From Clostridiales bacterium (lineage in GTDB: Bacteria; Bacillota; Clostridia; Christensenellales; Borkfalkiaceae), in assembly GCA_015069605.1 (NCBI GenBank), contig SVII01000001.1, positions 72,359 to 136,358 of the forward strand: a stretch of DNA of 64,000 nucleotides, given 5' to 3'. Positions within the stretch are counted from its first letter, which is position 1; each line of letters starts with the position of its first letter. The translations under genes and the position numbers were made by a program. The notes under the pieces were generated by a model. That model was not told the origin of the DNA. It worked only from the letters and a program-made list of their open reading frames with translations, and did not search any database. Shown here piece after piece: positions 10,694-20,558 of the stretch.

Positions 10694-11055
10694 ATGTTCT
10701 CTCCGTCCTTTTCCGCTTCACCGTACACGCAAGCCAACGCCTTACATATCGCCTCTTTAGAAATTCCTAATTCTTTCCAAAGCCCCATCGTGCGTATTAC
10801 TTCTTCCGCGCAGTCTGTCTTCTCCGCTTGCCCATTTGCAACGTACGCGCCCTTTTTTGGCTGCACTGCAATCAAGCCTTCCTCTTCCAATGTTGCGTAC
10901 GCTTTCGCTACCGTATTTGGATTGACTTTTCTCTCCACTGCATACGAGCGCCCCGACGGCAATTTATCCCCAGGCAGCAACGCGCCGACCGCTATCAATT
11001 CCTTAAATTCGGCTACGATATTTTCATATACGTTCGCCTTTCCGTTCAACCGCAT
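10690..11055 (-). CDS. GntR family (YtrA-like) transcriptional regulator
   Basis: wHTH ...LLPGDKLPSGRSYAVERKVNPNTVAKAYATLEEEGLI; operon with ABC genes. Confidence 0.85.
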   Translation of the reverse strand: MRLNGKANVYENIVAEFKELIAVGALLPGDKLPSGRSYAVERKVNPNTVAKAYATLEEEGLIAVQPKKGAYVANGQAEKTDCAEEVIRTMGLWKELGISKEAICKALACVYGEAEKDGENI

Positions 11056-11125
11056 TTCGCTCTCCTAAAACTGTATTATCTGTATTATAACACGATAGAT
11101 AGGACTTGTCAATAGTTTTTTAGAA

Positions 11126-11166
11126 AAAACAAAAAAACGGCGAAACGTTTTTCACGCACCGCCGTT
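11126..11166 (-). terminator. rho-independent terminator
   Basis: ACGGCG...CGCCGTTTTTTT hairpin on the minus strand downstream of the TlpA-like gene. Confidence 0.7.
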
Positions 11167-11184
11167 TATCTATTCATTTTTATA

Positions 11185-12384
11185 TTAGAGCAAAGGCGAG
11201 ATGATACCATCCAGCATTTCGTAAGAAAGACCCCCCAAGCCAAAATACACGACATTCCCTTCTTGATCGATAATCGCCGTTGCGGGAATGGCGTCTGCAA
11301 AACCAAACAATTTATACAAATCCGTTTCATTCGTGCCGTAGTGCGCAAACGTCAACGAATAATCCGCAAAGCCGATTTTATAACCATCGTCATTCAGCCA
11401 ATTAGCGATTTGTTTCGCTGTTTTTTCTGTTTCTTTATTGATTGCAAGCATCACTACGTCGTCTTTGTGTTCGGATTGGAACTTGTCAAACGCAGGCAAT
11501 TCGTTAAGGCAAGGCCCGCACCATGTCGCCCAGAAATTGACCACCACAACTTTACCGCGCTGTTCCTTGATATCAAACGTAGCGCCGTCCGTGCTGTAAT
11601 ATCTATTCTTGCATTTAAGGGTGTTTACCGTGAAATCGGGACATTGTTTCGGTTGCATTAAGGAATCGATAACGCCGTTCAACACGTGCGAATACATAAT
11701 GTATTTTTGAGAATACACGATTTCGCCTTCCGTATTGACGATTACCGTTGACGAGAAGTGCTCCCCTTCAAAATCAAATTTTCCCCACAAATCCTCCGCC
11801 AAATCGCCTTGTGCAAAGTACATATCATAGCCGTTCCAACCCGAAGCAGGCGCGCTTTCATTCAACCATGCGCAAAGTTCTTCTGACGTTTTATCCAAGT
11901 TGATATTCAGCACCACTACGTCTTCTTTGTGTTTTTCTTTAAGGCTGTTAAACAAAGGAATTTCCGGGGTGAAGCCTTGGGGTATCAACTGCATTTCTTC
12001 CGTAGCAATCCTCGTTGTCCAAAAATGAATGACGACTATTTTGCCAAGCTGTTTGGTTATCTCAAACGTTTCCCCATCCATCGAAAATCCATCATTTTCA
12101 TTTTTCAAAAGCTGCACGGAAAAATCAGGGCAAGGTTTTCTTGTCACCACCACTTCTTCTTTTTCGTCCGTCGAAGAAGACGTTTCTTCCGTTGACGAGG
12201 TTTCTTCCAATGAAGAACTTTCTTCTACCAAAGAACTTTCTTCACTTATGCTACTGTTTTGGCTTTGCGGCGTAGCGTTGTCCTCATTTTTATCCTTACA
12301 CGCCGCCAACGCCGCACCACTGCAAAGCAACGTCATTGCCATCGTCGCCGCCGTTATTTTTTTAAGAATTTCTTTCATACGCAT
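11185..12384 (-). CDS. lipoprotein with two tandem TlpA/thioredoxin-like domains
   Basis: Lipobox-like LLCSGAALAAC; second domain has NFWATWCGPCLNELP; first has HFWTTRIATEEMQLIP. Confidence 0.75.
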   Translation of the reverse strand: MRMKEILKKITAATMAMTLLCSGAALAACKDKNEDNATPQSQNSSISEESSLVEESSSLEETSSTEETSSSTDEKEEVVVTRKPCPDFSVQLLKNENDGFSMDGETFEITKQLGKIVVIHFWTTRIATEEMQLIPQGFTPEIPLFNSLKEKHKEDVVVLNINLDKTSEELCAWLNESAPASGWNGYDMYFAQGDLAEDLWGKFDFEGEHFSSTVIVNTEGEIVYSQKYIMYSHVLNGVIDSLMQPKQCPDFTVNTLKCKNRYYSTDGATFDIKEQRGKVVVVNFWATWCGPCLNELPAFDKFQSEHKDDVVMLAINKETEKTAKQIANWLNDDGYKIGFADYSLTFAHYGTNETDLYKLFGFADAIPATAIIDQEGNVVYFGLGGLSYEMLDGIISPLL

Positions 12385-12498
12385 AACTCCTTTTGCTCGT
12401 TTTTATTTATTTTTTATTTACGTTCATTATAGCATGAAAAAACGAATATTGTCAAGTATGCGCGCGTGTTTTCTTTTTTGTAAAAAACTGACGTATTT

Positions 12499-15141
12499 TT
12501 ACTTTTCAACTCGACCATGGTATGCCCGAAGATACATTTCTTTTATCTCCGACACCAAGGGATAGCGAGGGTTTGCGCCCGTGCATTGATCGTCGAACGC
12601 ATCACGGCTCATTTTGTCAAGCGAATCCAAAAACTCTTGTTCCGTCACGTGTGAGCCAAGCGCATCTTTGATCGTTTTGGGGATTTCCAACACAGTTTGC
12701 AACTCCTCGATTTTTTGGATTAAGTTTTCTAAAGATTGCGCATCCGTTTCCCCTGCGCAACCGATGAGTTTCGCTACTTTCGCATACCGCGCCAAACAAT
12801 CGGGATAGGCATACTGCGGAAACGTGCCCATCTTTTCAGGCGAGGGCGCAGCGTTAAATCTCATCACTTCCACAAGCAACAACGAATTCGCCATCCCATG
12901 CGGCAAATGCCATCTTGCGCCCAGCTTATGCGCCATAGAATGACACACTCCCAAAAATGCGTTTGCAAAAGCCATGCCCGACATGGTGGCAGCGTTTGCG
13001 ACCTTTTCTCTTGCGACAATGTCCTCCCTACCTTTTGTAAATGCGGCAGGCAGGTATGCGATCAACAGAGAAATTGCCTCGTACGCAAGCCCGTTTGTAA
13101 AGTCGGACGCAAGCAGGGACGCCACCGCTTCCATCGCGTGCGACAACGCATCAAACCCTGCGTACGCCGTCAATTTTTTAGGAATATCCATCATTAAATC
13201 AACGTCGCAAATCGCCATCGTCGGCATCAATTCATAATCGGCAAGCGGATACTTTTCCCCCGTGCCCTCGTCAGTGATAACGGCAAACGGCGTCACTTCA
13301 CTGCCCGTCCCTGCCGTTGTAGGAACAGCAATAAAAATCGATTTTTTACCCATTTTCGGGAAACCGTACACTCGTTTTCTAATATCCATAAAGCGCATAG
13401 CAAGATCGGCAAAATCCACGTTTGGATGTTCATACAGCACCCACATCACCTTCGCCGCGTCCATCGGTGAACCGCCGCCCACGGCAATAATCACGTCGGG
13501 GGAAAATTCCTTCATCCTTTCCGCGCCCATCTTCGCGCAAGCCAACGTCGGATCGGGCGTTACATCGAAAAATTCTGTATGCGCAATCCCCTGCGCATCT
13601 AAACTTTTCATAATCTCATCCAACATACCATGGTCGTATAAATATTGATCGGTGACGATAAAAGCGCGCTTTCGATCGTACCCATCCCTGCCCATTTCTT
13701 TCAAAGCCGTATCCAAACACCCACGTTTAAAATACACTTTTTCAGGCGCACGAAACCAAAGCATATTCTCTCGCCGCTCCGCCACCGTTTTCACGTTGAT
13801 AAGTTCTTTGATCCCCACGTTTTCGCAAACGCTGTTGCCGCCCCACGAACCGCATCCAAGCGTCAGCGACGGCGTTAAACGGAAATTGTACAAATCTCCA
13901 ATCCCACCTTGTGCCGCGGGTGTATTTACTAAAATACGGCAAGTTTTCATTTTTTCATAAAATTTCGACAGCCGTTCAAACGCTTTATCCGAATCAATAT
14001 AAATCGCTGCCGTATGCCCAAACCCGCCGCCACGCACTAACTCGTCCGCTTTTTCTAACGCGTCGCCAAAATCCGTCGCTCTATACATCGTCAATACGGG
14101 AGACAATTTTTCTTTGGCAAATTCCTCCTCTTGTTCGTTGGAAGACTCCGCTTCTACGACTAAAATTTTACATTCGTCGCGTACCTGTATGCCACAAAGC
14201 TCTGCAATCCGTTTTGCTTTTTGTCCAACGACCTTAGAATTTAACACGCCGTTTTCAAACATTACACCGCGCAATTTTTCCTTTTCGTCTGCCGTTAAAA
14301 ACTGACAGTTTAACGCCTGCAATTCCTTTTTAAAAGCATCGTAAACATCCCGCAAAACAACCACCGATTGCTCGGATGCGCATATCATCCCGTTGTCAAA
14401 CGTTTTGGAATGCACAATAGATGCCGCCGCCAAACGCAAATCGCAGGACACGTCGATTACGGCAGGCGTATTCCCCGCCCCCACACCGATTGCAGGCTTT
14501 CCCGAAGAATACGCCGCACGCACCATTTGCGGTCCACCCGTAGCCAAAATGATATCCGATTCTTTCATAAGCTCGGCTGACAGCGCAACGCTGGGTTCTT
14601 CAATCCAGCCGATAATGCCTTTGGGCGCCCCTGCTTTTTCCGCCGCTTCTAATACAATCCGCGCCGCTTCGATTGTGCAGCGTTTCGCGCGCGGATGCGG
14701 CGATAAAATCAACCCATTCCGCGTCTTTAAACAAATTAAGGCTTTAAAAATAGCCGTCGAAGTAGGATTCGTGGTCGGTATCACCGCCGCCGCAACCCCA
14801 ATCGATTCGGCTATCCTTGTGTAACCGCCCGCCTCGTCGCGTTCGATCACACCGCAAGTTTTCTCATGCTTATATCGGTTGTAAATATACTCGGCGGCGT
14901 AATGATTTTTCAGCACTTTGTCCTCAAAAACGCCCATACCCGTTTCTTCTACTGCCATCTCCGCTAGAATAATCCGAGCGCTGTTTGCCGCCGTTGCCGC
15001 CGCCTTAAAAATCTCGTCCACCGTTTCCTGCGAATAGGTAGAAAATTCCACTTGCGCGGCTCGCACTTGTTTTAAAATTTCTTTCAATTCTTTCGCGCCC
15101 TTATCCTCGCGCGATTGCATCATCGTAACGTTTTTTGTCAT
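12499..15141 (-). CDS. adhE: bifunctional acetaldehyde-CoA/alcohol dehydrogenase
   Basis: N-terminal ALDH-like domain plus C-terminal iron-ADH (VGGGSPMDAAKVMW, HSMAHKLG, PHG); start with AGGAGG upstream. Confidence 0.92.
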   Translation of the reverse strand: MTKNVTMMQSREDKGAKELKEILKQVRAAQVEFSTYSQETVDEIFKAAATAANSARIILAEMAVEETGMGVFEDKVLKNHYAAEYIYNRYKHEKTCGVIERDEAGGYTRIAESIGVAAAVIPTTNPTSTAIFKALICLKTRNGLILSPHPRAKRCTIEAARIVLEAAEKAGAPKGIIGWIEEPSVALSAELMKESDIILATGGPQMVRAAYSSGKPAIGVGAGNTPAVIDVSCDLRLAAASIVHSKTFDNGMICASEQSVVVLRDVYDAFKKELQALNCQFLTADEKEKLRGVMFENGVLNSKVVGQKAKRIAELCGIQVRDECKILVVEAESSNEQEEEFAKEKLSPVLTMYRATDFGDALEKADELVRGGGFGHTAAIYIDSDKAFERLSKFYEKMKTCRILVNTPAAQGGIGDLYNFRLTPSLTLGCGSWGGNSVCENVGIKELINVKTVAERRENMLWFRAPEKVYFKRGCLDTALKEMGRDGYDRKRAFIVTDQYLYDHGMLDEIMKSLDAQGIAHTEFFDVTPDPTLACAKMGAERMKEFSPDVIIAVGGGSPMDAAKVMWVLYEHPNVDFADLAMRFMDIRKRVYGFPKMGKKSIFIAVPTTAGTGSEVTPFAVITDEGTGEKYPLADYELMPTMAICDVDLMMDIPKKLTAYAGFDALSHAMEAVASLLASDFTNGLAYEAISLLIAYLPAAFTKGREDIVAREKVANAATMSGMAFANAFLGVCHSMAHKLGARWHLPHGMANSLLLVEVMRFNAAPSPEKMGTFPQYAYPDCLARYAKVAKLIGCAGETDAQSLENLIQKIEELQTVLEIPKTIKDALGSHVTEQEFLDSLDKMSRDAFDDQCTGANPRYPLVSEIKEMYLRAYHGRVEK

Positions 15142-15202
15142 ACCCCTCCTTGTACGGTCGCGCCCACCGCAAACCGCAGCAAGAAAATACGACGCGCCGT
15201 TG

Positions 15203-15844
15203 TTACGAATCGCCCGTGTTGTAAATCTTTCCCGCAAGCATCGCAAGCGACGCCGCCAAATCCTCCGTTTTTAAGACAACTTCTTTAGGAGCGCGAAGAG
15301 GTGCAGGCGCAAAATTCCAAATCGCTTTGATTCCCGCCGCTACCATTTTATTTAAAACGCCTTGCGCAGCCGCTTTGGGTACAGTGATAATCCCGATACG
15401 GATTTTGTGCTCAATGACAAATTTTTCCATATGTGAAATGGGTAAAATTTCCTTCCCCGACACCTTATGGCCAATCAACTCATCCGAAATATCAAACGCC
15501 GCAACGATATTTAAGCCATTGCTTTTGAACCCTTCATAGCCCAAAAACGCTCGTCCCAGGCCGCCTGCGCCGACAATGATTGCGTCCGATAAATTGTCGT
15601 ATCCTAAAAACTTTTCAATGTCAACAATCAAACGGCTGATGGCAAACCCCAACCGCGGCCGACCTGCTTCGGAGGACACCAGAGCGAGATCTTTACGCAC
15701 TAGCACCGACGATACAGAAATATTTTGTGCAATAACCGTCGAAGAAATGTATTCCGCGCCCTTAGAACTTTCTTCCTGTAAAAAATGTAGATACAGCGGC
15801 ATTCTCGCCAACGTCGCTTTGGAAATCTCTTTTGTATCCATCAT
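15203..15844 (-). CDS. rex: redox-sensing transcriptional repressor Rex
   Basis: N-terminal wHTH (ISSVLVRKDLA-like VSSVLVRKDLAL) and Rossmann GAGGLGRAFLGY; next to adhE. Confidence 0.9.
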   Translation of the reverse strand: MMDTKEISKATLARMPLYLHFLQEESSKGAEYISSTVIAQNISVSSVLVRKDLALVSSEAGRPRLGFAISRLIVDIEKFLGYDNLSDAIIVGAGGLGRAFLGYEGFKSNGLNIVAAFDISDELIGHKVSGKEILPISHMEKFVIEHKIRIGIITVPKAAAQGVLNKMVAAGIKAIWNFAPAPLRAPKEVVLKTEDLAASLAMLAGKIYNTGDS

Positions 15845-15935
15845 AATCTCCCTTTACGTTTGTTTTCTTACAAAGAATATTATACACTCTTTTATCGATA
15901 AAATCAAGCGATTATAGAAAAATGTTTAAAAAAAA

Positions 15936-15964
15936 GAAAACGCTTGTAAAAACGTTCTCTTTTA
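15936..15964 (-). terminator. probable rho-independent terminator
   Basis: AGAACG...CGTTTTCTTTTTTT hairpin on the minus strand downstream of the ABC cassette. Confidence 0.55.
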
Positions 15965-16049
15965 CACTTGCACAACTTTGCATTTTTACATAAATACATA
16001 AGAACAAAACCGCATACGTAATATAAAATTTCCGTTCCCCGAAAATCGT

Positions 16050-16733
16050 TTAACGTGTTTTAGAAATTTCCTCACCTAAAAGCGCCGACAATATTTGTGT
16101 TTTTTCGACGCTGTCTTTTCCATATTGTCGTGGCAATTCTTCGTTTGGTAAACGAATATCCAAAGCAATTTCCCCCTTTTTTAACACCACAACTCGATGT
16201 CCCAACATCAAAGCTTCTTCTACGTCATGCGTTACAAACACCGCCGCCCTAGGTTTTTCTTCCCACATTTTTGCAAATACACTCGCAAGCCGCAATTTCA
16301 GCGCCGTATCCAACGACGAAAACGGCTCGTCTAATAACAACAGGGGTGCATCCGATAAGAAAGCGCGCGCAATCGACACTCTTTGTTTCTCACCGCCCGA
16401 CAATTCGATCGGACGTTTTTTACGGAGCGGAAACAGCTCTGTTTTTTGTAATATTTCTTGAATATCCTCACTCTTACCCCCCGCGTAAGCTAAATTTTGT
16501 TCTATGGTAAGGTTAGGCAACAAACGAGGTTCTTGAAAAATATACCCCACGTTTTGTGGAGGGTTTTCTATACTTCCGTCATAGGAAATTAAGCCCGCCA
16601 AAGCGTTTAATAATGTTGTTTTTCCACCTCCCGATTCCCCTAAAATACATAAAATTTCTTTATCGAAAATTTCGAGAGTTAAATTCTCGAATACTGTTTG
16701 CGCGCCATAGGCCTTGGATATATTCAGTTTCAT
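16050..16733 (-). CDS. ABC transporter ATP-binding protein (SsuB/TauB/ThiY type)
   Basis: GESGGGKTTLL Walker A, LSGGEKQRVSIARAF signature. Confidence 0.85.
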   Translation of the reverse strand: MKLNISKAYGAQTVFENLTLEIFDKEILCILGESGGGKTTLLNALAGLISYDGSIENPPQNVGYIFQEPRLLPNLTIEQNLAYAGGKSEDIQEILQKTELFPLRKKRPIELSGGEKQRVSIARAFLSDAPLLLLDEPFSSLDTALKLRLASVFAKMWEEKPRAAVFVTHDVEEALMLGHRVVVLKKGEIALDIRLPNEELPRQYGKDSVEKTQILSALLGEEISKTR

Positions 16734-17527
16734 TTCACCCTCCTTTCGACAAATTCCGCTAAAATATTACCTGCCGTTTCCAAAATTAAGCCAACAAAAA
16801 AGGTGATACTAACGAGTGCAAACAACGTCGGCATTTCTAAAAACAGTCGGGCGTCCTGCATTAATCCACCCAAACTTTTATACGTACTTGCCAACACTTC
16901 CGCCGATACAACCAATTTCAAGGAAAACGCCAACGCCGCCGCCGACTCCCGCATGGCATACGGAGCAGCGGACGGAAGATACAAAGACAAAATTCGACGT
17001 TTTAAAGGCACGTTATATACACGACTCATTTTAATCAAATCTTTGTCCACTTGACAAAGCGCCGCTAAAAAACCTGCGTACAGCATCGGGAATAAGGATA
17101 AAAATGCCACAATCACGGGCGCAACGCCTGCGCCGGAAATCACCAAGATAATCAATAGTACAGCCAGCACGGGTAAAGATCGAAGCGCGGACAGCATAGG
17201 CGACAAAATTCGACCAAACCAAGGCACCGTGTACGCGATTACCGCAAAAAATGCCGCCGAAACAAAGGAGAGCGTAAACGCCAAAAACACTCTGCCCAAC
17301 GTATGCAAAAACCCCATCCAAAACTCGCCGTCTATAAGCAAGCCCCCCAACTGGTTCAAACAATCGGAAAGCGCGGGGACGAGCAACTCGTTCCCGACGA
17401 CAACGTATGCAATCAGCCACAGCGTCGCCATCCCAAACAATGCCGCTGCCGTTTCTCCTAATCGCCGCAATAGTATTTTCCACGTTGTTTCCCGTGTCTT
17501 GTTTAACGTTTTCGCGTTTTTCGACAT
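16730..17527 (-). CDS. ABC transporter permease (NitT/TauT type)
   Basis: SsuC-like multi-TM protein (LRSLPVLAVLLIILVISG...), operon with ATPase and substrate-binding protein. Confidence 0.8.
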   Translation of the reverse strand: MSKNAKTLNKTRETTWKILLRRLGETAAALFGMATLWLIAYVVVGNELLVPALSDCLNQLGGLLIDGEFWMGFLHTLGRVFLAFTLSFVSAAFFAVIAYTVPWFGRILSPMLSALRSLPVLAVLLIILVISGAGVAPVIVAFLSLFPMLYAGFLAALCQVDKDLIKMSRVYNVPLKRRILSLYLPSAAPYAMRESAAALAFSLKLVVSAEVLASTYKSLGGLMQDARLFLEMPTLFALVSITFFVGLILETAGNILAEFVERRVK

Positions 17528-17558
17528 AATTTCTTTTCCTGTTTTTTCGACTTTTTTC

Positions 17559-18656
17559 TTATTTTTCTGATTTCCAAGCAGTATAGAAAAATCCTTCGCT
17601 AAACGGCGATACCGAAGATTGCAAAACGGAAATTCGATTCAAATACGTCTGCACCGCATCTTTGGACAATGCGCTTTCCGAGAAATACGCGCGGCAACGG
17701 CCAATCGTTTCCTTCGTCAACACTGTCGCATTCAAAGTTGTTGCGTATGCAGGATCTTCCAAATGCGATTTAATCGACGCTACGATTTTTTCACCCGTAG
17801 CCCAATCCGTTTGCAACACCTGTGACGAATCCTTTACCTGCGACATGAAATCTTGTAACCATTTTTCATTTTCCTTAATTAAGGATTTTTTCGCCACAAG
17901 CACCGCTTGCGGATACCCCGTGTACGATTCTTCCGTGCAATTTTCAGGAATCGCGCCATGATAATACATCTCCTCGATACTACCTACGTACGAAAAACCT
18001 TTCTTTTTCACTTGTACGCTCGCCGCAGGCTCTGCCACCAAATAACACGACACAGTTTTGTCACTTGGATCGATCGCCGTCGCGTCCGTGATTGCTTTCA
18101 AATTGACTTTATCCGCCGCAATCTCGCCATCATTTTTCACTTCTTGCCAAGGCATACCATAATCGTCAAGAATGGATTTCCAAGTCAGCCCAGGCATATC
18201 GTTGATCTTCATAACGCCAACGACTTTACCTTTCAACGCATCCATGTACCCATCCTTTGCCGCTTCGCCTACCCCTAACGCCGCAATTATCCCCTCGTCT
18301 TTTGATAAAAGGCACAAGTTACCGCTCGTCAAAACCCCAAGCGCTTGATAATCCTCCCTCTTTCCCAACAGCTTACTTGCCGCTGTCACAGGCAAAGCGC
18401 AAATGTCCGCATTTTTTACCGCATCCGCATTCGTAACTTTAGAGGCGATCACCGTAGGGTTGACCACGCGATAAGTCACCCCATCATCCTCTTTATCTTC
18501 TTCCATCATTTTCGCAAACGCCATCGCAGGCGCGCCATCAGGCATATATACAAACACTTCATTTTCAGGAGTCTTTTCTCCGCAACCAACGAAACCAACC
18601 GCAGACATCGCCAATGCCACTGCCAATACACTTATACCGATTTTTTTCATATCCAT
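17559..18656 (-). CDS. ABC transporter substrate-binding lipoprotein (NMT1/SsuA-like)
   Basis: Lipobox MSAVGFVGCGEK; periplasmic-binding-like sequence; operon context. Confidence 0.8.
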   Translation of the reverse strand: MDMKKIGISVLAVALAMSAVGFVGCGEKTPENEVFVYMPDGAPAMAFAKMMEEDKEDDGVTYRVVNPTVIASKVTNADAVKNADICALPVTAASKLLGKREDYQALGVLTSGNLCLLSKDEGIIAALGVGEAAKDGYMDALKGKVVGVMKINDMPGLTWKSILDDYGMPWQEVKNDGEIAADKVNLKAITDATAIDPSDKTVSCYLVAEPAASVQVKKKGFSYVGSIEEMYYHGAIPENCTEESYTGYPQAVLVAKKSLIKENEKWLQDFMSQVKDSSQVLQTDWATGEKIVASIKSHLEDPAYATTLNATVLTKETIGRCRAYFSESALSKDAVQTYLNRISVLQSSVSPFSEGFFYTAWKSEK

Positions 18657-18669
18657 TTACTTCCTTTTA

Positions 18670-18933
18670 TTATATTTTCCCAAACAATGCCTTAACGGAC
18701 ACATTTTCTATCCGTCCCAGTTTTCCCGTCAATGCATTCGTCACTTCCACAGGCGCATCCACCACTACCGACAACACCGACACCTTTTTCTCCTTATACG
18801 GTATCCCCATTCTACCCAAAATGTATTCTCCATATTCAGAAAGCAAAGCGTTTACCTTATCGCTTACTCCTCGATCTGACACCAAAATACTCACCACCGC
18901 CACACGAGTTTCCGCCGTTTTTAGTTCATTCAT
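18670..18933 (-). CDS. TM1266-family small regulator (putative iron-only hydrogenase system regulator family)
   Basis: ETRVAVVSILVSDRGVSDKVNALLSEYGEYILGRMGIPYKEKKVSVLSVVVDAPVEVTNALTGKLGRIENVSVK; GGAGG Shine-Dalgarno. Confidence 0.7.
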   Translation of the reverse strand: MNELKTAETRVAVVSILVSDRGVSDKVNALLSEYGEYILGRMGIPYKEKKVSVLSVVVDAPVEVTNALTGKLGRIENVSVKALFGKI

Positions 18934-19189
18934 CGCGTACCTGCCACCTCCTTTTATAAAAAAATACTCCCTACCAATGGTAAAGAGTAACCAAAATTTT
19001 TCCTTAAACGCTCCCTGCGCAAGGAATATCATACAAAACCGCATAACGGAAGGACTTCCCGCCGCGTTGCACGTCTTGTTTATGTACTCTTTTCACCGTT
19101 AGAAACCACTTTCGGCTCAAATTTCTTTGTTCTATTTTTTGCAAACGCCAAACGATAAAACCGACATTCAACGCATACCTGCCTGCCTA

Positions 19190-19879
19190 TTAGCCTTTAA
19201 AAACAGCTTCGACACGATGAATCGGCAAGCCTCTCTCCACCCATTTTTGTTCGTATTCCGTCACGATATTCCATTCGGGATTACCGTTCTCGTGTAAATT
19301 GTACGTCACGTTTTCCAAATCAAAGCCGCAAGCCTTGTATTCTTCCAACGAAAAATCAAAAAAGTCTCGATCGTCCGTTTTTTGTAAAATCCTGCCACCT
19401 TTTTTCAGCAGCTTTTTATATACTTCCAAAAAGTTACGGTGTGTCAAACGTTGCGTCGCGTATCCAAGTTTAGGTAACGGAGTCGAAAAATTCAAATAAA
19501 TCGCATCCAAACTTCCCTCAGGGATATAACAGGGCAGACATTCCGCGCGAATGTTGAGAAAACGAATATTCTCAATCCCTTGTTTTTTCACTTCTTCCAT
19601 AGGTGTCAAAATGACGTTACTCATCTTTTCCAAAGCCAAATAATTGACGTCGGGGCTCGTTTTTGCCAACGCGCAGACAAACCCGCCTTTACCGCAACCG
19701 ATTTCCAAAGCCACACCGTTATCGTTTCCAAACGCCGCTTTGAAATCAATCAACGCACGATAACTTTCCGCCGCTTCTTTCATATTCAAAATCCCGTTCG
19801 CGCCACGTGCCAACAAAAGATCTCCACACGCGTCCATTCTCGCGTCAAAATTCCGCTTTTTCCTCATTCTCATCGACAT
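19190..19879 (-). CDS. trmB: tRNA (guanine-N7-)-methyltransferase
   Basis: LEIGCGKGGFVCALA SAM motif, TrmB-like C-terminus (TEYEQKWVERGLPIHRVEAVF). Confidence 0.9.
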   Translation of the reverse strand: MSMRMRKKRNFDARMDACGDLLLARGANGILNMKEAAESYRALIDFKAAFGNDNGVALEIGCGKGGFVCALAKTSPDVNYLALEKMSNVILTPMEEVKKQGIENIRFLNIRAECLPCYIPEGSLDAIYLNFSTPLPKLGYATQRLTHRNFLEVYKKLLKKGGRILQKTDDRDFFDFSLEEYKACGFDLENVTYNLHENGNPEWNIVTEYEQKWVERGLPIHRVEAVFKG

Positions 19880-19928
19880 AACTTTTTCTCCAAATCCATC
19901 ACAATGTGTCTAAACGAACGCCTTTTTA

Positions 19929-20369
19929 TTATTTCGATCCCGTACTTCCAAACCCGCCTTCACCACGAACGGTATCCGTCAATTCTTCCGCTTCTAAAAA
20001 CTCCGCTTTCAAGAAAGGAGCAACGACCAACTGTGCGATACGCTCACCTGCCGCCACCGTTTGCGCGATAGAAGAATGATTATGCAAAGCCACCATCACT
20101 TCTCCGCGGTAATCGGAATCGATCACCCCCACCTTATTCGCAGGTGCAAGCCCACGTTTGCAAGCCAACCCACTGCGCGCGTAAATCAAACCTGCATACC
20201 CTTCGGGAATTTCCATCGCAAGCCCCGTGCAGATAAATTTCGTTTCACCGGGCGCAATCACCACGTCCCCGTCCGCCAAAGCGTACAAATCCGCCCCAGC
20301 CGCCGCCACCGAACCATACGTAGGCAACACAGCTTTTTCGTCCAATTTTTTTACAGCAATCGTTGGCAT
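19929..20369 (-). CDS. dut: dUTP diphosphatase
   Basis: dUTPase motifs (YARSGLACKRGL, GVIDSDYRGE, GERIAQLVV, RGEGGFGSTG). Confidence 0.92.
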   Translation of the reverse strand: MPTIAVKKLDEKAVLPTYGSVAAAGADLYALADGDVVIAPGETKFICTGLAMEIPEGYAGLIYARSGLACKRGLAPANKVGVIDSDYRGEVMVALHNHSSIAQTVAAGERIAQLVVAPFLKAEFLEAEELTDTVRGEGGFGSTGSK

Positions 20370-20464
20370 AATTTTCTCCATTTTAAAAAATTTTCGTCAT
20401 TTCACGACATATTATACCACACCCAGTTCACCTTGTCAAGCATTGCACTCGTCCATATAAAACA

Positions 20465-20516
20465 AAAACGCTCTTGAGAAAATCGCTGTTTACCACGATC
20501 CATCAAAAGCGTTTTT
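20465..20516 (-). terminator. hairpin terminator bounding the phage-head module from dut
   Basis: aaaacgctcttga ... tcaaaagcgtttttt inverted repeat with T tracts on both strands. Confidence 0.65.
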
Positions 20517-20558
20517 TACACCGATACGTTATGCCATTACTTCACACGTCTATTTGCC

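Noticed and set aside
13045-13065. ggcaggcaggtatgcgatcaa within adhE as a true motif copy
   Set aside because: Encodes AYLPAAF, close to the normal EYLP segment of iron-ADH domains; may be coincidental although the 15-mer is identical to copies at 19171 and 26558
15845-15880. TTTGTAAGAAAACAAA inverted repeat upstream of rex as a Rex operator
   Set aside because: Arm spacing does not fit the TTGTTAA-N4-TTAACAA Rex consensus; too weak to annotate
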